Below, piece by piece: positions 33,121 through 44,092 of a stretch of DNA of 64,000 bases. Positions within the stretch are counted from its first letter, which is position 1. Each line of letters begins with the position of its first letter. Source of the DNA: Zygnema circumcarinatum (lineage: Eukaryota > Streptophyta > Zygnematophyceae > Zygnematales > Zygnemataceae); assembly GCA_037447605.1 (NCBI GenBank), contig CM074814.1, positions 1,520,972-1,584,971 of the forward strand. The letters are read 5' to 3'. The position numbers were made by a program, and so were the translations under genes. The notes beneath the pieces are model-generated. The model had not been told where the DNA came from and searched no databases. It saw nothing but the letters and a program-made list of their open reading frames with translations.

Positions 33121-33640
33121 ATGTGACTCGTGCAAATAGGGAAGCGCTCCTATTACAATGCATGGAACAGTAATCGGAGGGAAAGGTGTGAATTTTACTT
33201 CCTCAGCAGCACGTCCACGCAACGAGGTCCATAGCAGACAAAACATGAGTCTTGCATTGTGCCAAGATGCACGGGGCAGGCATTATTTTGACAGTTCGAG
33301 CTTCGATAATAGCAGTAAGTTATGTATTCAAAGAAAATACATAGTACGATGTACTCATCCTGACTGGATACAAAGAAAGGACATTGTTAAATAGACAATA
33401 CACACCAAACCAAGCCCACAAGACGTGACAGGAGATTAGCCGTCTACAGTCGCTGGTAGCCACTGCTCTGGACAGCTTCAACTGTAACTAGGAACTGTAC
33501 AATCGGAACACTCACAGACTCGACGTGCAACCGTAGATTTATCAATAGCCCTCAGAGACTACATCACGTGCAAACCCAAAAAGACATGTTCGTCACAACT
33601 TGACTCTAGAAAACCAAGAGTCTTCAAAGCGGCATACAAG
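33121..33640. other. Spacer between tRNA and secreted-protein gene
   Basis: Probably includes the 3' untranslated region of the secreted-protein gene. No other coding or RNA signal was recognised. Confidence 0.4.
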
Positions 33641-34391
33641 CTACGCGCAGCCACTGGGCCCCGTCTTGAAGACAACGCAGCGGCGAGCTTCGGGATAGAC
33701 TTTGTTCTTGTCGTTGACGTTGAGGTTGAGGCTCTGCCCAATGGTGACTCCACGGAACGGAAGCTTAATGCAGCTGTTCTTGTACATATCCTTGCCCTGC
33801 GCCGCCGGCCATGCATGACAGGCCCGAAAGTAGCACCGTCAGGCGTCATGTGACGGCGGCAGCAACGAGCAAGGCAGGAGCAGGGTCGGCCAAGGCCGCG
33901 GAGGGAGCACTCACAGCGTTGAAGGTGCGGAACTTGAGCGTGGACGGAAAGTCGGTGACATAGAAATGGTCGTCCGAGCTCTTGAGCTTCCCGCAGTACA
34001 TGGCGCCCACGCCGCTCGTGGAAACAAGCGCGAGCGTGTTATTGCGCCCCTCCACGATCGGCTTCGACAGGGCTGTGTCCGCCCTGCCCTCGAGGCTGCA
34101 AGCGGTCCATGCAAGCAGACAGAAGGAAGATTTTAGTCCTGGGAAGAGGAATAGAAGAAGAGATAGAGGGTCAGAGGTACTCATGGAGCACCTGAAGGTG
34201 GGCACAGTGTTCTTGAAGCCCTGGAAGTAGAAGTCGCAGTCGCGTCTGGGCGAGGTCGGGCACTTCACCACTGTCGCCAGCTGACGTCTTGAAGGGTCTC
34301 CCGCAGCCATGGTTGCGGTCGCCAGCAGCACCGCCATTGCGGCCATGGACGAGAGCATCAGCTTCGAGGAGGAGGAGGCAAAGAACGCCAT
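33641..34391 (-). CDS. Small secreted six-cysteine protein, unknown family, 3 exons, 178 aa
   Basis: Exons 34391-34192, 34095-33915 and 33796-33641 on the minus strand join in phase. The start MAFFASSSSKLMLSS opens a clear secretory signal peptide with hydrophobic core MAAMAVLLATATMAA, likely cleaved near residue 30. The mature part has six cysteines: VVKC, RRDC (seven residues later), MYCGK, NSCIKL, RRCVVF and SGCA (eight residues later). An even number closing at the very C-terminus suggests three disulfides. Potential N-glycosylation lies at NNTLAL. I recognise no domain. It is not visibly a lipid-transfer protein, defensin, expansin or dirigent protein. It could be a cell-wall or apoplastic structural or defence protein, which is inference from secretion and cysteines only. 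Confidence 0.75.
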
Positions 34392-34445
34392 GGCAAGGGA
34401 GGGAGGGAGGGAGGGAGGGAGGGCGGGAGGGAGGGAGAGAGCGAG
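34392..34445. repeat. (GGGA)n microsatellite in the leader of the secreted-protein gene
   Basis: About eleven GGGA units lie directly upstream of the minus-strand start codon and then grade into GAGCGAGCGAGCGAGG. On the coding strand this is a TCCC-rich 5' leader. Confidence 0.85.
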
Positions 34446-35024
34446 CGAGCGAGGACGGAGGCAAGAGTGGCGGCGCTCTCCTTTTTGAGCCGTCGGCCTC
34501 TCACCGAGTACGGCCGGCAGGCGCGCAGGGTAGTAATGGGAGGAAGCTAAGCGGCAGCTTCCATCAATACGGCCGCCGCCCGAGGTCCAACAGCGAGACC
34601 GGGACCGGTTTGTCGTCTTCTGCGTACGGTAACGTCCGTACGTTTGTCGTATTTTTATGCCGTAACTGGCAGTGAACCGTTTCTCCGTTTCTCCGTTTCT
34701 CCTCGCCGTAGTGCGAACTGTAGTTGAGAATCTTTGCGATCCACGCGCATAGAAAACGCCAGCGTGGCGTGTCGCCGTTGGTCGAGACTCAAGTGCAGTT
34801 CGCAGGAATGTAGAGGGGCCAGTCAGTCACTGTGTCGGGGAAGCACCGTCGGCGTCCTCCATACAAGCGCCGTTGTGGAACCAAAGACCAAAAGTGCAAG
34901 TCACCATGTGGACTCTAAAGTGGCTCAATCCCAACTACACAAACGCTTTTTGAAACCACTTGTCAATCCCTTCGAGAAGGAAACTCGAGACACGAGGAAC
35001 AAAGGCTGTTTGACAACAGGCTCC

Positions 35025-35340
35025 AAAGCCTAACTTTCAAAGGGTGTAAGCCCTGTTACATATAAGACATTTCCTTTTGTGTCATTGTCCTTCCTCCCCC
35101 AGCTTGTGCTTGCAGTGTCCACGCCTTCCATCTCAATACGCCCCATTTAAGTTCCCCATGTAAGCCATTTTCCGATATAACAAGAAAGGTCGACAAGTAC
35201 TTCTAAGTTTCCGCTCACAATACATCAGGATACTAAGAGTTGAGAAAGGGCCTGCGCTTGTTATAGGGCGCCTCGAAAACCCTAAAAACCTTGTTTTTCA
35301 AAAAAATCTCCACCGGAGTATGTCGTTTCATATAACCAAC
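35025..35340 (+). repeat. Diverged direct repeat, copy 1
   Basis: Shares ordered blocks with copy 2 at 35915: CCAAAGCCTAAC, 'GTAAGCCATTTT' versus 'GTGAGTCATTTT', 'TACATCAGGATACTAAGAGT' and 'TCTCCACCGGAG' followed by ATGTCGTTTCAT-like sequence. No open frame. The identical 20-base core is the best conserved part. Confidence 0.7.
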
Positions 35341-35914
35341 AGATGCTCCCTTCCCTACATACTTTGGTTTATGATCCCATCTCTAGTTAATACGGATACA
35401 TTGATTTATGATTACAAGATAAATCTGTAATTGGTATATGTAGCGTACACAGTGCATGCTAACGTGTATAGAGGGTTTGGGAACTTATTAATATTTGGAC
35501 ATCCCATCGCCATACGGCCACTCTGCCACGGGTACAAGTGAAGGTCTCTGCCTCTGACCGTCGGTCACAACAGAAGTAAGGGCTCTTCACTTCCAGTTTT
35601 CAAGCCTTCTGTCTTCTCAGCTTCTGGAAAAAACAAGAAAAGGCGAGTGTTTAGAGAGTGGCTTTTCACAGCAGCAGCGCTATTCGGTCTTGAACTCTAC
35701 ACTCGCCTTCAGCCTAACATGAATAACCTAGGTGGTCTACATGCGGAAGACTTGGCTAGAAATGCGCAGTGGAAATAAAATAATACACGGCTTCAAGCAG
35801 CACAGAAAGACATACTCGCATTTTATCTCAGTCTGCACATACTCTTTAGTCTTACCTTCACTAGAGATGCTTTGAATCAAGCGCGCTCTCAGCCAAAGCC
35901 CCGCTGACGTCAGT

Positions 35915-36140
35915 CTCCAAAGCCTAACCTTGAGTCAAAGCGGTATGTGCCCTCGCAAATTCCGCATGTGAGTCATTTTTTGATACAAGGAGGATCAGGC
36001 AAGTATATACAGGTTTCCTCTTACAGTACATCAGGATACTAAGAGTACGGATGCTCAGAGCTCCTATTAAGGTTCACAAATGAAAGCATGAGCAGGTCTC
36101 CACCGGAGGATATCGTCTCATCGATTCTTTTGATCATTTC
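35915..36140 (+). repeat. Diverged direct repeat, copy 2
   Basis: Second copy, about 890 bp after the first and within 250 bp of the stop of the GTD-binding gene. It has TACATCAGGATACTAAGAGT near 36022 and 'TCTCCACCGGAGGATATCGT' near 36097. It may be part of that gene's 3' untranslated region. Confidence 0.7.
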
Positions 36141-36170
36141 ACATAATGTCCCCTCCTCTCTGACCTCTGC

Positions 36171-39100
36171 TTATGTCCCTCCTTCCTCAAATCTACTGCA
36201 AGCCATTCTGAGCTCCTGGAAGCTTCTGTTTCTGTCCTGACGCTGAGACTCCACCCCCATTAGCTGGTCAGTCAAGTCATTGATCTCCTTCTTCAAGGCC
36301 AATTGACTCAAATCTCGCTCCAACATTGAGGTTGTTGGGATCAGAGCTCTCCGCCTGCGAACTAAAACCTGCTCTGGTTGACTTTCTGTCCGCTGAAAGC
36401 TAGTCACTCCTCTCTCTCTGCTCCACTCCCTCCCTTCACCTCCTCCTCCTCCTCCTCCTTCTCCTCCTCTTCCGCATACGGAGGAAGTCTCACTGTGCAA
36501 CTCCAAGTGACCTCCACCATTGACACGCCCGTCATCTTCAAAAGGATCGTGAAATTTGATAATGCGACCACGGCCTATACCATCTTTAGATGTGCTATTT
36601 AGAGAGACTGAGAATCTTGATAGCAACAGGTCACTGCCTTCCCCACCACCTTGGCTTCCCTTCGAACCTCCTTCGCATACAGAGGAAGTCTCACTATGCC
36701 ACTCCAATTGGCCTCCACCATTGCCAAGCCCGTCACCCTTGAAAGGCTCGTGAAATTTTCTTATTCGACCACGCCCTATACCATCTTTAGATGTGGTATT
36801 TGAAGACACTGAGAATCTAGATGGCAATGGGCCACTGGTTTCCCCACCAACTTGGCTTCCCTTGAAACTGATGCTTTCTTCACCATCTCTTTGCCCATCT
36901 AATGGAGGTGTGCGGCCATTTGCTTCAAACTCTGCAGCCACACCCATGATTCTCTCATCCTGCACAATCTCTATTCCACCACCAATCTCTCTCTGACACC
37001 TGGCATCCATGTCCGTTGACTGCATGGAGTCAGCCGTAGATGTCTCCGTTTGGAGGTCTCCTTCTTCCCTCTTGCAGTCCAAAGTTCTCCTCTCATAGTC
37101 GCAGCCGTCCACTTTTACCTCCTCTCTCACCCCACACTTATTGCCTGGTAAGCCTCTCCAAGCTAACCCTTGTACGGACGGACGTTGCCAAGGCCTCACC
37201 AATGATGTTCCACCAGCATCCTCTTTCTCTTTCACAAATCCCTCATTTCTCTGCTCTTTTTCAGTTTCAATCTTCGAATTCTCCTGACCACTATCATATT
37301 TCTGTCTTTCCCATGCAACAAAACGCCTGATATGTTTTTCGGTTTCTCCCTTCCTGACACCACCATGATCGGTTTCCGAATTTGCCACATTCGACTCTAG
37401 AGAGGAGGTCTTTAGGGGCTTCGAAACTGAACTTGGAACTCTTCCACCAGGGCCAAACTTATTCCTCTCTCTCCCACGGTCAGAAATGTACCGATTTGCT
37501 TGTGCTTTTGCAGCTTCAAACTCGAACTTCTGGACAAGAGAAAGGATGCTACCTCCCCCAGTCCTGACAAAGCCGCTCTCCCTCTGTAGCTTGTTTGAAG
37601 TCGACTTTTCTGTCAAAGCACATTCTAACCCCATAGGCTTGTCCCTTAGTAAATTCCCTGGTTGATTCTGTACCTCGAACTGATCCTCTACAGGTTTTTC
37701 CAGACAATAATTTCCATCTTCCCTAAAAGATTTAGGCGCTTCTATGCCGTTTTTGTCCACTGTGTCTCCGCTATTGTTAGCCTCCACGTGTTTTGCATTC
37801 ACTTTCGGCTTCTCTACATTCACAAATGTCAGGAGCTCTACAGGTTGCATTTCCGCATGTTCATTCTTGAACAGCACTCCGAATTGTTGTACATTAGCAT
37901 CTGACAGAGGTAACCGAACCTTTGATGGTTTATGAAGCTTTTCTCGCTCTCCTGTTCCCTCATCAAGCAGCTCGGCCCCAACACCCATTTCGTCGACACC
38001 ATCCTCATTTTCGCCGTCAGGATGTTCAATAGCATCCTTCTCCCCAACTGGTAAGCCCATAGTCGAATGGACATCCACGAACTCTTCCTCAACCTCCTGA
38101 ACAAGCTCCGCTTCAGTTCTCTGCCTTGCAACTACTAGTCCGTCCATCGAACCCCTACATAGCTCCATTACAGCACTCTGACCCTCTCCCTCTCTCACTC
38201 CCTCACCCGCTCCATCCTCTATTTTGGCTCTACTGAGCTCAACTACGACATTTTTCTGAGTAAAGACATCCTCAGCTTTGAACTCCGCTTCACCAGAACT
38301 GACTTCTCCGTCCATAATCACTTTCACTTCCTCACATAGGCCTGTTAAGTCACACGCTCTCACTGCTTCACCATCATAGCGATCTTCTCTTTTCTCCACG
38401 TCTCCGCTATCCGCTGATACCCCTATTTCTGGTTCAGAAGTGACCAGTTTGACAACAGCCACAATGTCTTTGGATTTCCTTCCCGACGCTGAGTCCATGG
38501 AAATAATTCTTTCTCCACTAACTTCATTAATAGAGCCATCCCTGCTTGCCCTTCTGAGCTTCATCAACTCATCGTGCATGCTATCATCACCTTGATTGCC
38601 AGAAAAGGAAACGAATGTTCCCTCGTTACTAGCTGAACTAGAATTGCTTTGCATCTCCAGAGATTCTCCAAACCCTACATCAGCATAAAACCCTCTCAGG
38701 TTTTCATCTCCCACGAAAGCAATTCCTTCCTCCTCCGACTTTACGCTGCATCTATCCATGTCGGTAGTGGACTCTCCATCAACATCAAAGGCAGCATTGT
38801 CGAACAGAGCAATTTCTCCAAACGTGCCCATCAAATCCGCCGCACATTCAGGCAGCCAATCCGGTTCCATTGTCTCTCTGTCCACTGAAGAATGGGCGAA
38901 ATCTATGGGTCCCAAGGGACTGCCAGTTGGCATGGGAGAGTCATCTGAAGGCGAAGAAACTGCAGCCAAAAGTTTGGCTCGGCCAATCGCAACCTCTTTC
39001 TCAAGGGCTAATAGCTCTATCTCCTGCTTCGCAATTATCATATTCATCAACTTTATGGCCTCCTCATCATACATCATTTTCTCACTGGCAATTCGGGCTT

Positions 39101-39707
39101 TCTGAGTTGCCTCCATGCAAACCAAAGCCTTCTCTTCTTGAATCTTAGCCATCAATGCCATCGATGCTCGAGCTGCTGACTCAGCAGCACTTTGCTCCTC
39201 TTCAAGCTCCCGTCTTAACTGGTCATTGACCGCTCTTTCGTTTTCCAATGCGCGTCTTAGAACGAGTATATCATCATCACAGTCTCCATTCAAAGATTCC
39301 TCGCTCCATATTCCTTCTGGATGCAAAAATTTCGATCCCCCTCCGCAATTCCGAGACACTTGCAAAACTTCGTCGGAATTTTTCATCTTCCCCTCGAAAC
39401 AAGCGCTTTCTTTTGTCTGAAATTCACCCTCATTTGCCTCCCTACTCCAGCCCTGTGATGGTTTACTCACTAAGGTTTCTAACTCATTACATCTTTTTGC
39501 GAGCTCCCACTTACACTGCAAATGGCACGGGCACTCAATGAGCGATATGCGGATGAAGACACTTGTCAAAAATGTGAGAAGTGCACTAAAAAGGGAGAGT
39601 GCAGCCAAGAGGAAGCGATAGATTTGTTCTGGAAGTGAATACGAGCAGGAGGCGATATTCGGAATACCCATAAATGCTTGCACAATAGTAAGGAGGGGAT
39701 TTTCCAT
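36171..39707 (-). CDS. GTD-binding (DUF593/Zein-binding) protein, MyoB-like, intronless, 1178 aa
   Basis: Resembles plant myosin-XI receptors of the MyoB/FLOURY1 family, which sit in organelle or vesicle membranes and bind the myosin globular tail. A hydrophobic span at residues 31-56 (RFLLAALSLFSALLTFLTSV...) is followed by CPCHLQC and then the GTD-binding coiled coil at about 145-248 (LRRALENERA, LEEEQSAAESAARASMALM, KIQEEKALVCMEA, YDEEAIKLMNMIIAKQEIEL). A long acidic, low-complexity middle follows, then two 67-residue repeats near the C-terminus (SRFSVS..., GIGRGRI.KFH.PF, HSETSSVC). A final short coiled coil contains LALKKEINDLTDQL. One uninterrupted frame runs from the ATG, unlike every other protein gene in the window. 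It is longer than most family members I know. Binding to myosin is inferred from the domain only. Confidence 0.88.
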   Translation of the reverse strand: MENPLLTIVQAFMGIPNIASCSYSLPEQIYRFLLAALSLFSALLTFLTSVFIRISLIECPCHLQCKWELAKRCNELETLVSKPSQGWSREANEGEFQTKESACFEGKMKNSDEVLQVSRNCGGGSKFLHPEGIWSEESLNGDCDDDILVLRRALENERAVNDQLRRELEEEQSAAESAARASMALMAKIQEEKALVCMEATQKARIASEKMMYDEEAIKLMNMIIAKQEIELLALEKEVAIGRAKLLAAVSSPSDDSPMPTGSPLGPIDFAHSSVDRETMEPDWLPECAADLMGTFGEIALFDNAAFDVDGESTTDMDRCSVKSEEEGIAFVGDENLRGFYADVGFGESLEMQSNSSSASNEGTFVSFSGNQGDDSMHDELMKLRRASRDGSINEVSGERIISMDSASGRKSKDIVAVVKLVTSEPEIGVSADSGDVEKREDRYDGEAVRACDLTGLCEEVKVIMDGEVSSGEAEFKAEDVFTQKNVVVELSRAKIEDGAGEGVREGEGQSAVMELCRGSMDGLVVARQRTEAELVQEVEEEFVDVHSTMGLPVGEKDAIEHPDGENEDGVDEMGVGAELLDEGTGEREKLHKPSKVRLPLSDANVQQFGVLFKNEHAEMQPVELLTFVNVEKPKVNAKHVEANNSGDTVDKNGIEAPKSFREDGNYCLEKPVEDQFEVQNQPGNLLRDKPMGLECALTEKSTSNKLQRESGFVRTGGGSILSLVQKFEFEAAKAQANRYISDRGRERNKFGPGGRVPSSVSKPLKTSSLESNVANSETDHGGVRKGETEKHIRRFVAWERQKYDSGQENSKIETEKEQRNEGFVKEKEDAGGTSLVRPWQRPSVQGLAWRGLPGNKCGVREEVKVDGCDYERRTLDCKREEGDLQTETSTADSMQSTDMDARCQREIGGGIEIVQDERIMGVAAEFEANGRTPPLDGQRDGEESISFKGSQVGGETSGPLPSRFSVSSNTTSKDGIGRGRIRKFHEPFKGDGLGNGGGQLEWHSETSSVCEGGSKGSQGGGEGSDLLLSRFSVSLNSTSKDGIGRGRIIKFHDPFEDDGRVNGGGHLELHSETSSVCGRGGEGGGGGGGEGREWSRERGVTSFQRTESQPEQVLVRRRRALIPTTSMLERDLSQLALKKEINDLTDQLMGVESQRQDRNRSFQELRMACSRFEEGGT
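36465..36870. repeat. In-frame 201-bp tandem duplication in the GTD-binding gene
   Basis: Two tandem units, each 67 codons, start at the SRFSVS motif. They share GIGRGRI, KFH, PF, NGGG and WHSETSSVC/LHSETSSVC. In DNA the block 'CCTATACCATCTTTAGATGT' occurs at about 36573 and again at about 36774. The frame is preserved and differences are mostly substitutions. Confidence 0.9.
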
Positions 39708-39772
39708 CAGGCCCTACTTTGACTAATGGCTTCCAGCTATCTTCACAGGAGCGGGGGGGGGGGGGGAGGGGG

Positions 39773-39807
<35 letters not shown>

Positions 39808-42794
39808 GGAGAGTTGCGGGGATCGAAATAGCGCTGAAATTGCTATTGGAACCACTTGAACGTTGTGAAATAAAGGATAAGATGGCTTGCGGCTCAATCA
39901 AGACCTGTAAGCAGCACCAGAAAAAAAATTCAAGCCTCCATGAGCCTTACTTGTTTGACAAGACCTGGATTCAAATTCAAATTGCTACGGCTGTTCGTTT
40001 TGGTCATAGAGAACTAGGCAGGCAACAATAAAACCCTCCTTCTAATCTGTATGAAGGTCAAAATCAGAATAATATAGCCAGCGATTTGTCGAATAAGGAA
40101 ATGCGACCAGTTATGACCGGCTAGCAATAATTGGTAATTGTGGACCAAAGTGAACAACACAGAAATACCAATTGCAGGCAAAGGCTCAAGCACACAGATG
40201 AAGACACACAGGGCATAGGAGGACAGATTGAAGGTTTCTTCCCGTGACGTCGAGATGCCATAAGGAGCCTTGCCATGCAGTAGAGACGAGTGGTTAAGTT
40301 AACGCTACTTCAACACGCTTCCTAGCTTGTGACTAGATTGACAATATACACCTTTCTTGGTAAAACAAAGGCTACGGGAAAATGATGGAGAGATATAGAG
40401 AATAGCATGTCGTGCGGCTTATTACTCGAAAAGTTTGTCATGTCAGAGCGAGATGGAATACCGCAGTATTACAGCATTGTCTGCGCTACCATGAAGAAAT
40501 CTTCAAAAAGTATAGTGAGGACGAACTAGTGCCAGCTGTCAAACATCTTTCATCATTACGTGAGCATGCAGCAAGTTTCGACAAAAAATGCACAATCCTC
40601 AATTTTCTTGCACTCCATATTCACTTAGGCACATGGCCAATAGGAGGAAATATCGGGTAGCTGGTCACGTCAGGCGAGCTTCCTGGAGCTGACCTTACGT
40701 TTAGTTATATCTGGGGACCTCAAGTCAGCGTTAAGTTCTAAAAAGCAACCATAAGATGTTACTTAAGAAAGGCGCGCTTCAGTAGCTCATCCCCACTCTA
40801 ATAGTTCCCCATGTACTGAAAACTTCGACCTTTTCGGAACCTTGGAGAAGGCTCTACGAATCTCCTTGATAGACTGACAACTAGAAAATGGACAGAGTGG
40901 ACCCTGCCATGCACGATTGAAAGAAGCTCCCATTACTGCCTGCCATAGCAGCAACGCAGACCCCTTAAAGGAAGTTTTTAATTGTTTTGATTGAGATACA
41001 GAGAGTAGAAACAGGCATACATTTACAATGCGAGCAGGGTAATGATCACCGCTTCGAATGCAAATAAATTAAAGCAAGAAGCTGGTAAAGGTTGAATCCC
41101 ATGCAAGCCTTGGCAAGCAAAATAAATTCAGTCATGTTTGAACCAGAGGTGCCAGCAGCAGGCAGGTACCAAATCAGGTCAGTCAGTCACAACTCTTCTC
41201 CAATTAATTAAATCTCTCAAGCCTTCTCCGCCTTCCACAGCCTGCTGCCGGATTGCTCCTTCCCTCCCACTCCTTCCTCCTCTCCCCCCCTCTCTCCCCT
41301 CGACCCGGAGATCACCAACAAGCCACGTGCCAGCTTGCCGCTCTTACTCCACTCCGTGACAGAAGCTCTCTCCTCCTCCTCCTCCGCCCTCCTCCCCCCC
41401 CCGTCTGACACGTGGCACGAGCTGCTTGCTGCACGCCCGTGCAGGAGCCACCTCCTGCAAGGCCTCGGCTTGCCAAGGAGCGGCGGTAGCAGACCGGCAG
41501 GCGAGCGCCCGCTCCAGGATGGCCGGGGCCGTACCGGTATCGCCGGCGGCCGGCAGCACACGCCGGCCCGGCCGCGGGGAGTCGCCGGCCGTCGGCCGTA
41601 CGGCCACGGCCGGAATCCCGCGGTCCTCCGCCGCCAGCCTGGGCCGTACGGCAGACAGCTGCCTACGTCAGCCGGCAGCAGCTGTTCTTGCTTTGGGGCA
41701 GAGAGGCAAGAGATTGCCGTATCGTCTTATCGTATCGCCCACCGATATATACCGCGATACAGCAGCCGCGCGTCTGTCTGCCGCCCATTACCTAGCGCCG
41801 TACGCCCGAACGGTGAGGGCTTCGTCACGTCACGCGCTAAAGCGCGTCGCGCCGACATCGGCGAGCCCACATGGGACGCTCCTACTGATTATCACCATTT
41901 TCGAATGCTTGAGAACAACCATGCATTCGAAATGCAACAAATATGGGAGTGTGCGCAGACAACGCAGTCATTTGCAACATGGAAATCAAAGAAATAAAAC
42001 TAGCTTCATGAACGGAAACCACATGGATTAAGTACAGCCTGCGATTGCTTGCCAAGAAAGAAAAGGAGCTTCATGATCCAGGATTTTTTCTCGGGGGGGG
42101 GAGGCTATCCCTCCTTCAATAAAGAAAAGTTGGCCCGACTTGTATATCTCGGTCCGCCACTGGATGGGAAGGCAGTTCTAAGCTGAATACATTTTGCAAA
42201 TGCTTGCAAAGGAAGCCAGCTAACTTAAAAAAAAGTGAGAGTACATGCTGAAAAGGCAGTTATAAAATATAATGTACAGCGTGCGGACAAGAAAATCAAT
42301 TTCGGTACAGCATACACAAGCTTGCAAAGATGACACGGGCTGAGTGAGGGGTGAGGTGACGGCATGGCGCAGTCTTCAAACGTTGACTCGGTGATGCTTC
42401 CACGCAGTGAGGTACGAGCGCAGGGGAGCAGCGTCACATAGTGAAAAGGAAAAGAACGCGCATACTTAGAGTGGAAGCGGAAGCCGCTGGCGAGAGAGAG
42501 AGGGCAGAGCGGAGAGAGCGCAGGAGAAGAAGAGAGTACGGACCTTTCGCACGGCTATGTACGGAGAAAACTTAATGAAGAAGGCGTTTACCTACGATCA
42601 ACGCATGGCCTGCGCGGCCGCCTCCTGAAAGAAGGCGCACCGGTACCTGCGAAGAGCGCTGCGGGGCTCTCCTCCCCTCCCCTCCGCTCCGGACAAGGGC
42701 TCGGCCTACACTGCCCTGCGCCGCGGGACTAAGCCCCCGTGCGGGCACCCGCCCGGAACATTTCGCGCTGACCGACCGCAGGTGCCTGCCAGCC

Positions 42795-42832
42795 AGGTGG
42801 GCGGGCAGGCAGGCAGGCAGGCAGGCAGGCGA
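42795..42832. repeat. (GGCA)n microsatellite
   Basis: Roughly six to seven GGCA units, preceded by CAGCCAGGTGGGCGGGC. Inverted in sense to the CCTG run at 43203. Confidence 0.85.
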
Positions 42833-43199
42833 GACTCGCGTACCGTGCGTCGATTCCGTCGCCGCGGGCGGCCGGGACGTCGTCCGCCCCTCTCAGCGGC
42901 AATTCGCTGACCGTACGACCGACCGTGTCGCTCAATTCCAACGGTCGTACGGCCGGTCAAAAAGTGTTTCAAAACTCTGAAACTTTTAGATATTAGAACG
43001 TTCTAATTCTGAAATCTAAAACTCTACAAGTCCCTTGTACGGAGCACTTGCCATCCCCACCCGGGAGTCGGACGCAGCTAGCCGCTAGGGCTCAAGATGG
43101 CCCGCGCAGCTGTGGTCCGTACCACGGAGCTGCTGCTTCCTGCAGTTCAAAAGTCGCCCCAAGCAAGCAGGCAAGCAATGCTGGCCAAGGTTGATCTGC

Positions 43200-43202
43200 T
43201 GA

Positions 43203-43234
<32 letters not shown>
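43200..43234. repeat. (CCTG)n microsatellite
   Basis: About eight CCTG units (GACCTGCCTGCCTGCC...). Together with the GGCA array about 400 bp away, and the TGCCTGCCTGCC at 43358, it makes this GC island rich in tetranucleotide repeats. Confidence 0.85.
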
Positions 43235-43237
<3 letters not shown>

Positions 43238-44092
43238 GTGAGGATCCACCACGATCTGGCTGGCGGTGATCCATCATCCAACCCTCCCTCGGGTGGACCG
43301 CCTGCCGTCCGTCCGTCCGCCAGCGGTTCGTTCGGTCGCGGGCGGATTCGGGCCCTGCCTGCCTGCCGACAGCGCGCCATGACGCAGCGGCCGGGACGCG
43401 ACACGTGGCATGTGCTGATCAATAGCGTCACGGGCTGTCATGCCTTGGACGTTTCCTGTGCGACACGTGTAGCCTTTGTACGGTACGGTCCGTACCCCGC
43501 ACCTCAGCTCTTGCAGAGCCGCCCGCTGCCGTATAGTCGTTTTGTCGCTTAGTAAACTTCCAAACGAACTCGTAGCTGATCCAAGTAGCTTTCGTGCCGG
43601 CCGCCCTCCAGCCGGCCGCCGGCTAAATATCGGTTGGCCGCCGCCAAATCGATTCCAACATCGATCCGAGATATATCGATTCAAAGTTTATCGTTTCGTA
43701 TCGTTCGTATTGTTTGACTCAATTTTCCAATACGATATACCGGCGTGGTCTCCAATACGAACAGGCAGGCAGGCGGAGGTTTTTTCCCTCTCCCTCGTCG
43801 ACATCGCTTGGAGCGGAGGAGAGCGGAGGGAGGGGGGGGGGAGGACGGGAGGAGGAGGAGGAGGAGAGGGCGATGCCCGCCGGCGCGCTCTGTCCGCGTT
43901 CTCGGCGCTGCTCGATATTGTGCTCAAGCAAGCCAGGTAAGTTCCTCACATTTTCCTGAACAATAGAAAATTCTGGATTCGTTGAACCGGGAGGTTGCTA
44001 TGTTGATACGCTCTTGCGCGCTGGACGGTTTGGTACTGCCAAGTGAAAGCTTGTCCTCATAGAAATTTCTGTTGGGAAGGGGAATCGCAGCC

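Larger units (their letters stand above)
34446..36170. other. Intergenic region with a diverged direct duplication
   Basis: Holds the promoter side of the secreted-protein gene, with GTACGGTAACGTCCGTACG near 34624, and the 3' side of the GTD-binding gene. No exon was recognised. The pair of related segments is listed separately. Confidence 0.45.
39708..44092. other. Gene-poor region with microsatellites and CGTACGG-rich islands
   Basis: About 4.4 kb between two divergent genes. Contents: G-run and (GA)n at 39750-39808, just upstream of the GTD-binding start; AT-rich sequence with no coding signal to about 41.2 kb; a GC-rich island at 41.4-41.85 kb with GGCCGTACGGCC words; AT-rich sequence at 41.9-42.5 kb; a second GC-rich island at 42.6-43.9 kb with GGCA and CCTG tetranucleotide runs. 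Open frames inside the islands have simple composition and no domains. A frame at 40412-40660 (82 codons) has ordinary-looking composition but no splice or homology support. Confidence 0.45.

Noticed and set aside
40412-40660. 82-codon open frame in the gene-poor region
   Set aside because: No domain, no flanking splice signal, no hydrophobic or repeat feature. The length is not exceptional in AT-rich sequence.
43476-43940. 154-codon plus-strand frame before the hydroxylase
   Set aside because: Low-complexity G/R-rich tail from GGAGGAGG repeats. The hydroxylase has its own signal-peptide ATG at 44093 that joins exon 2 in phase.
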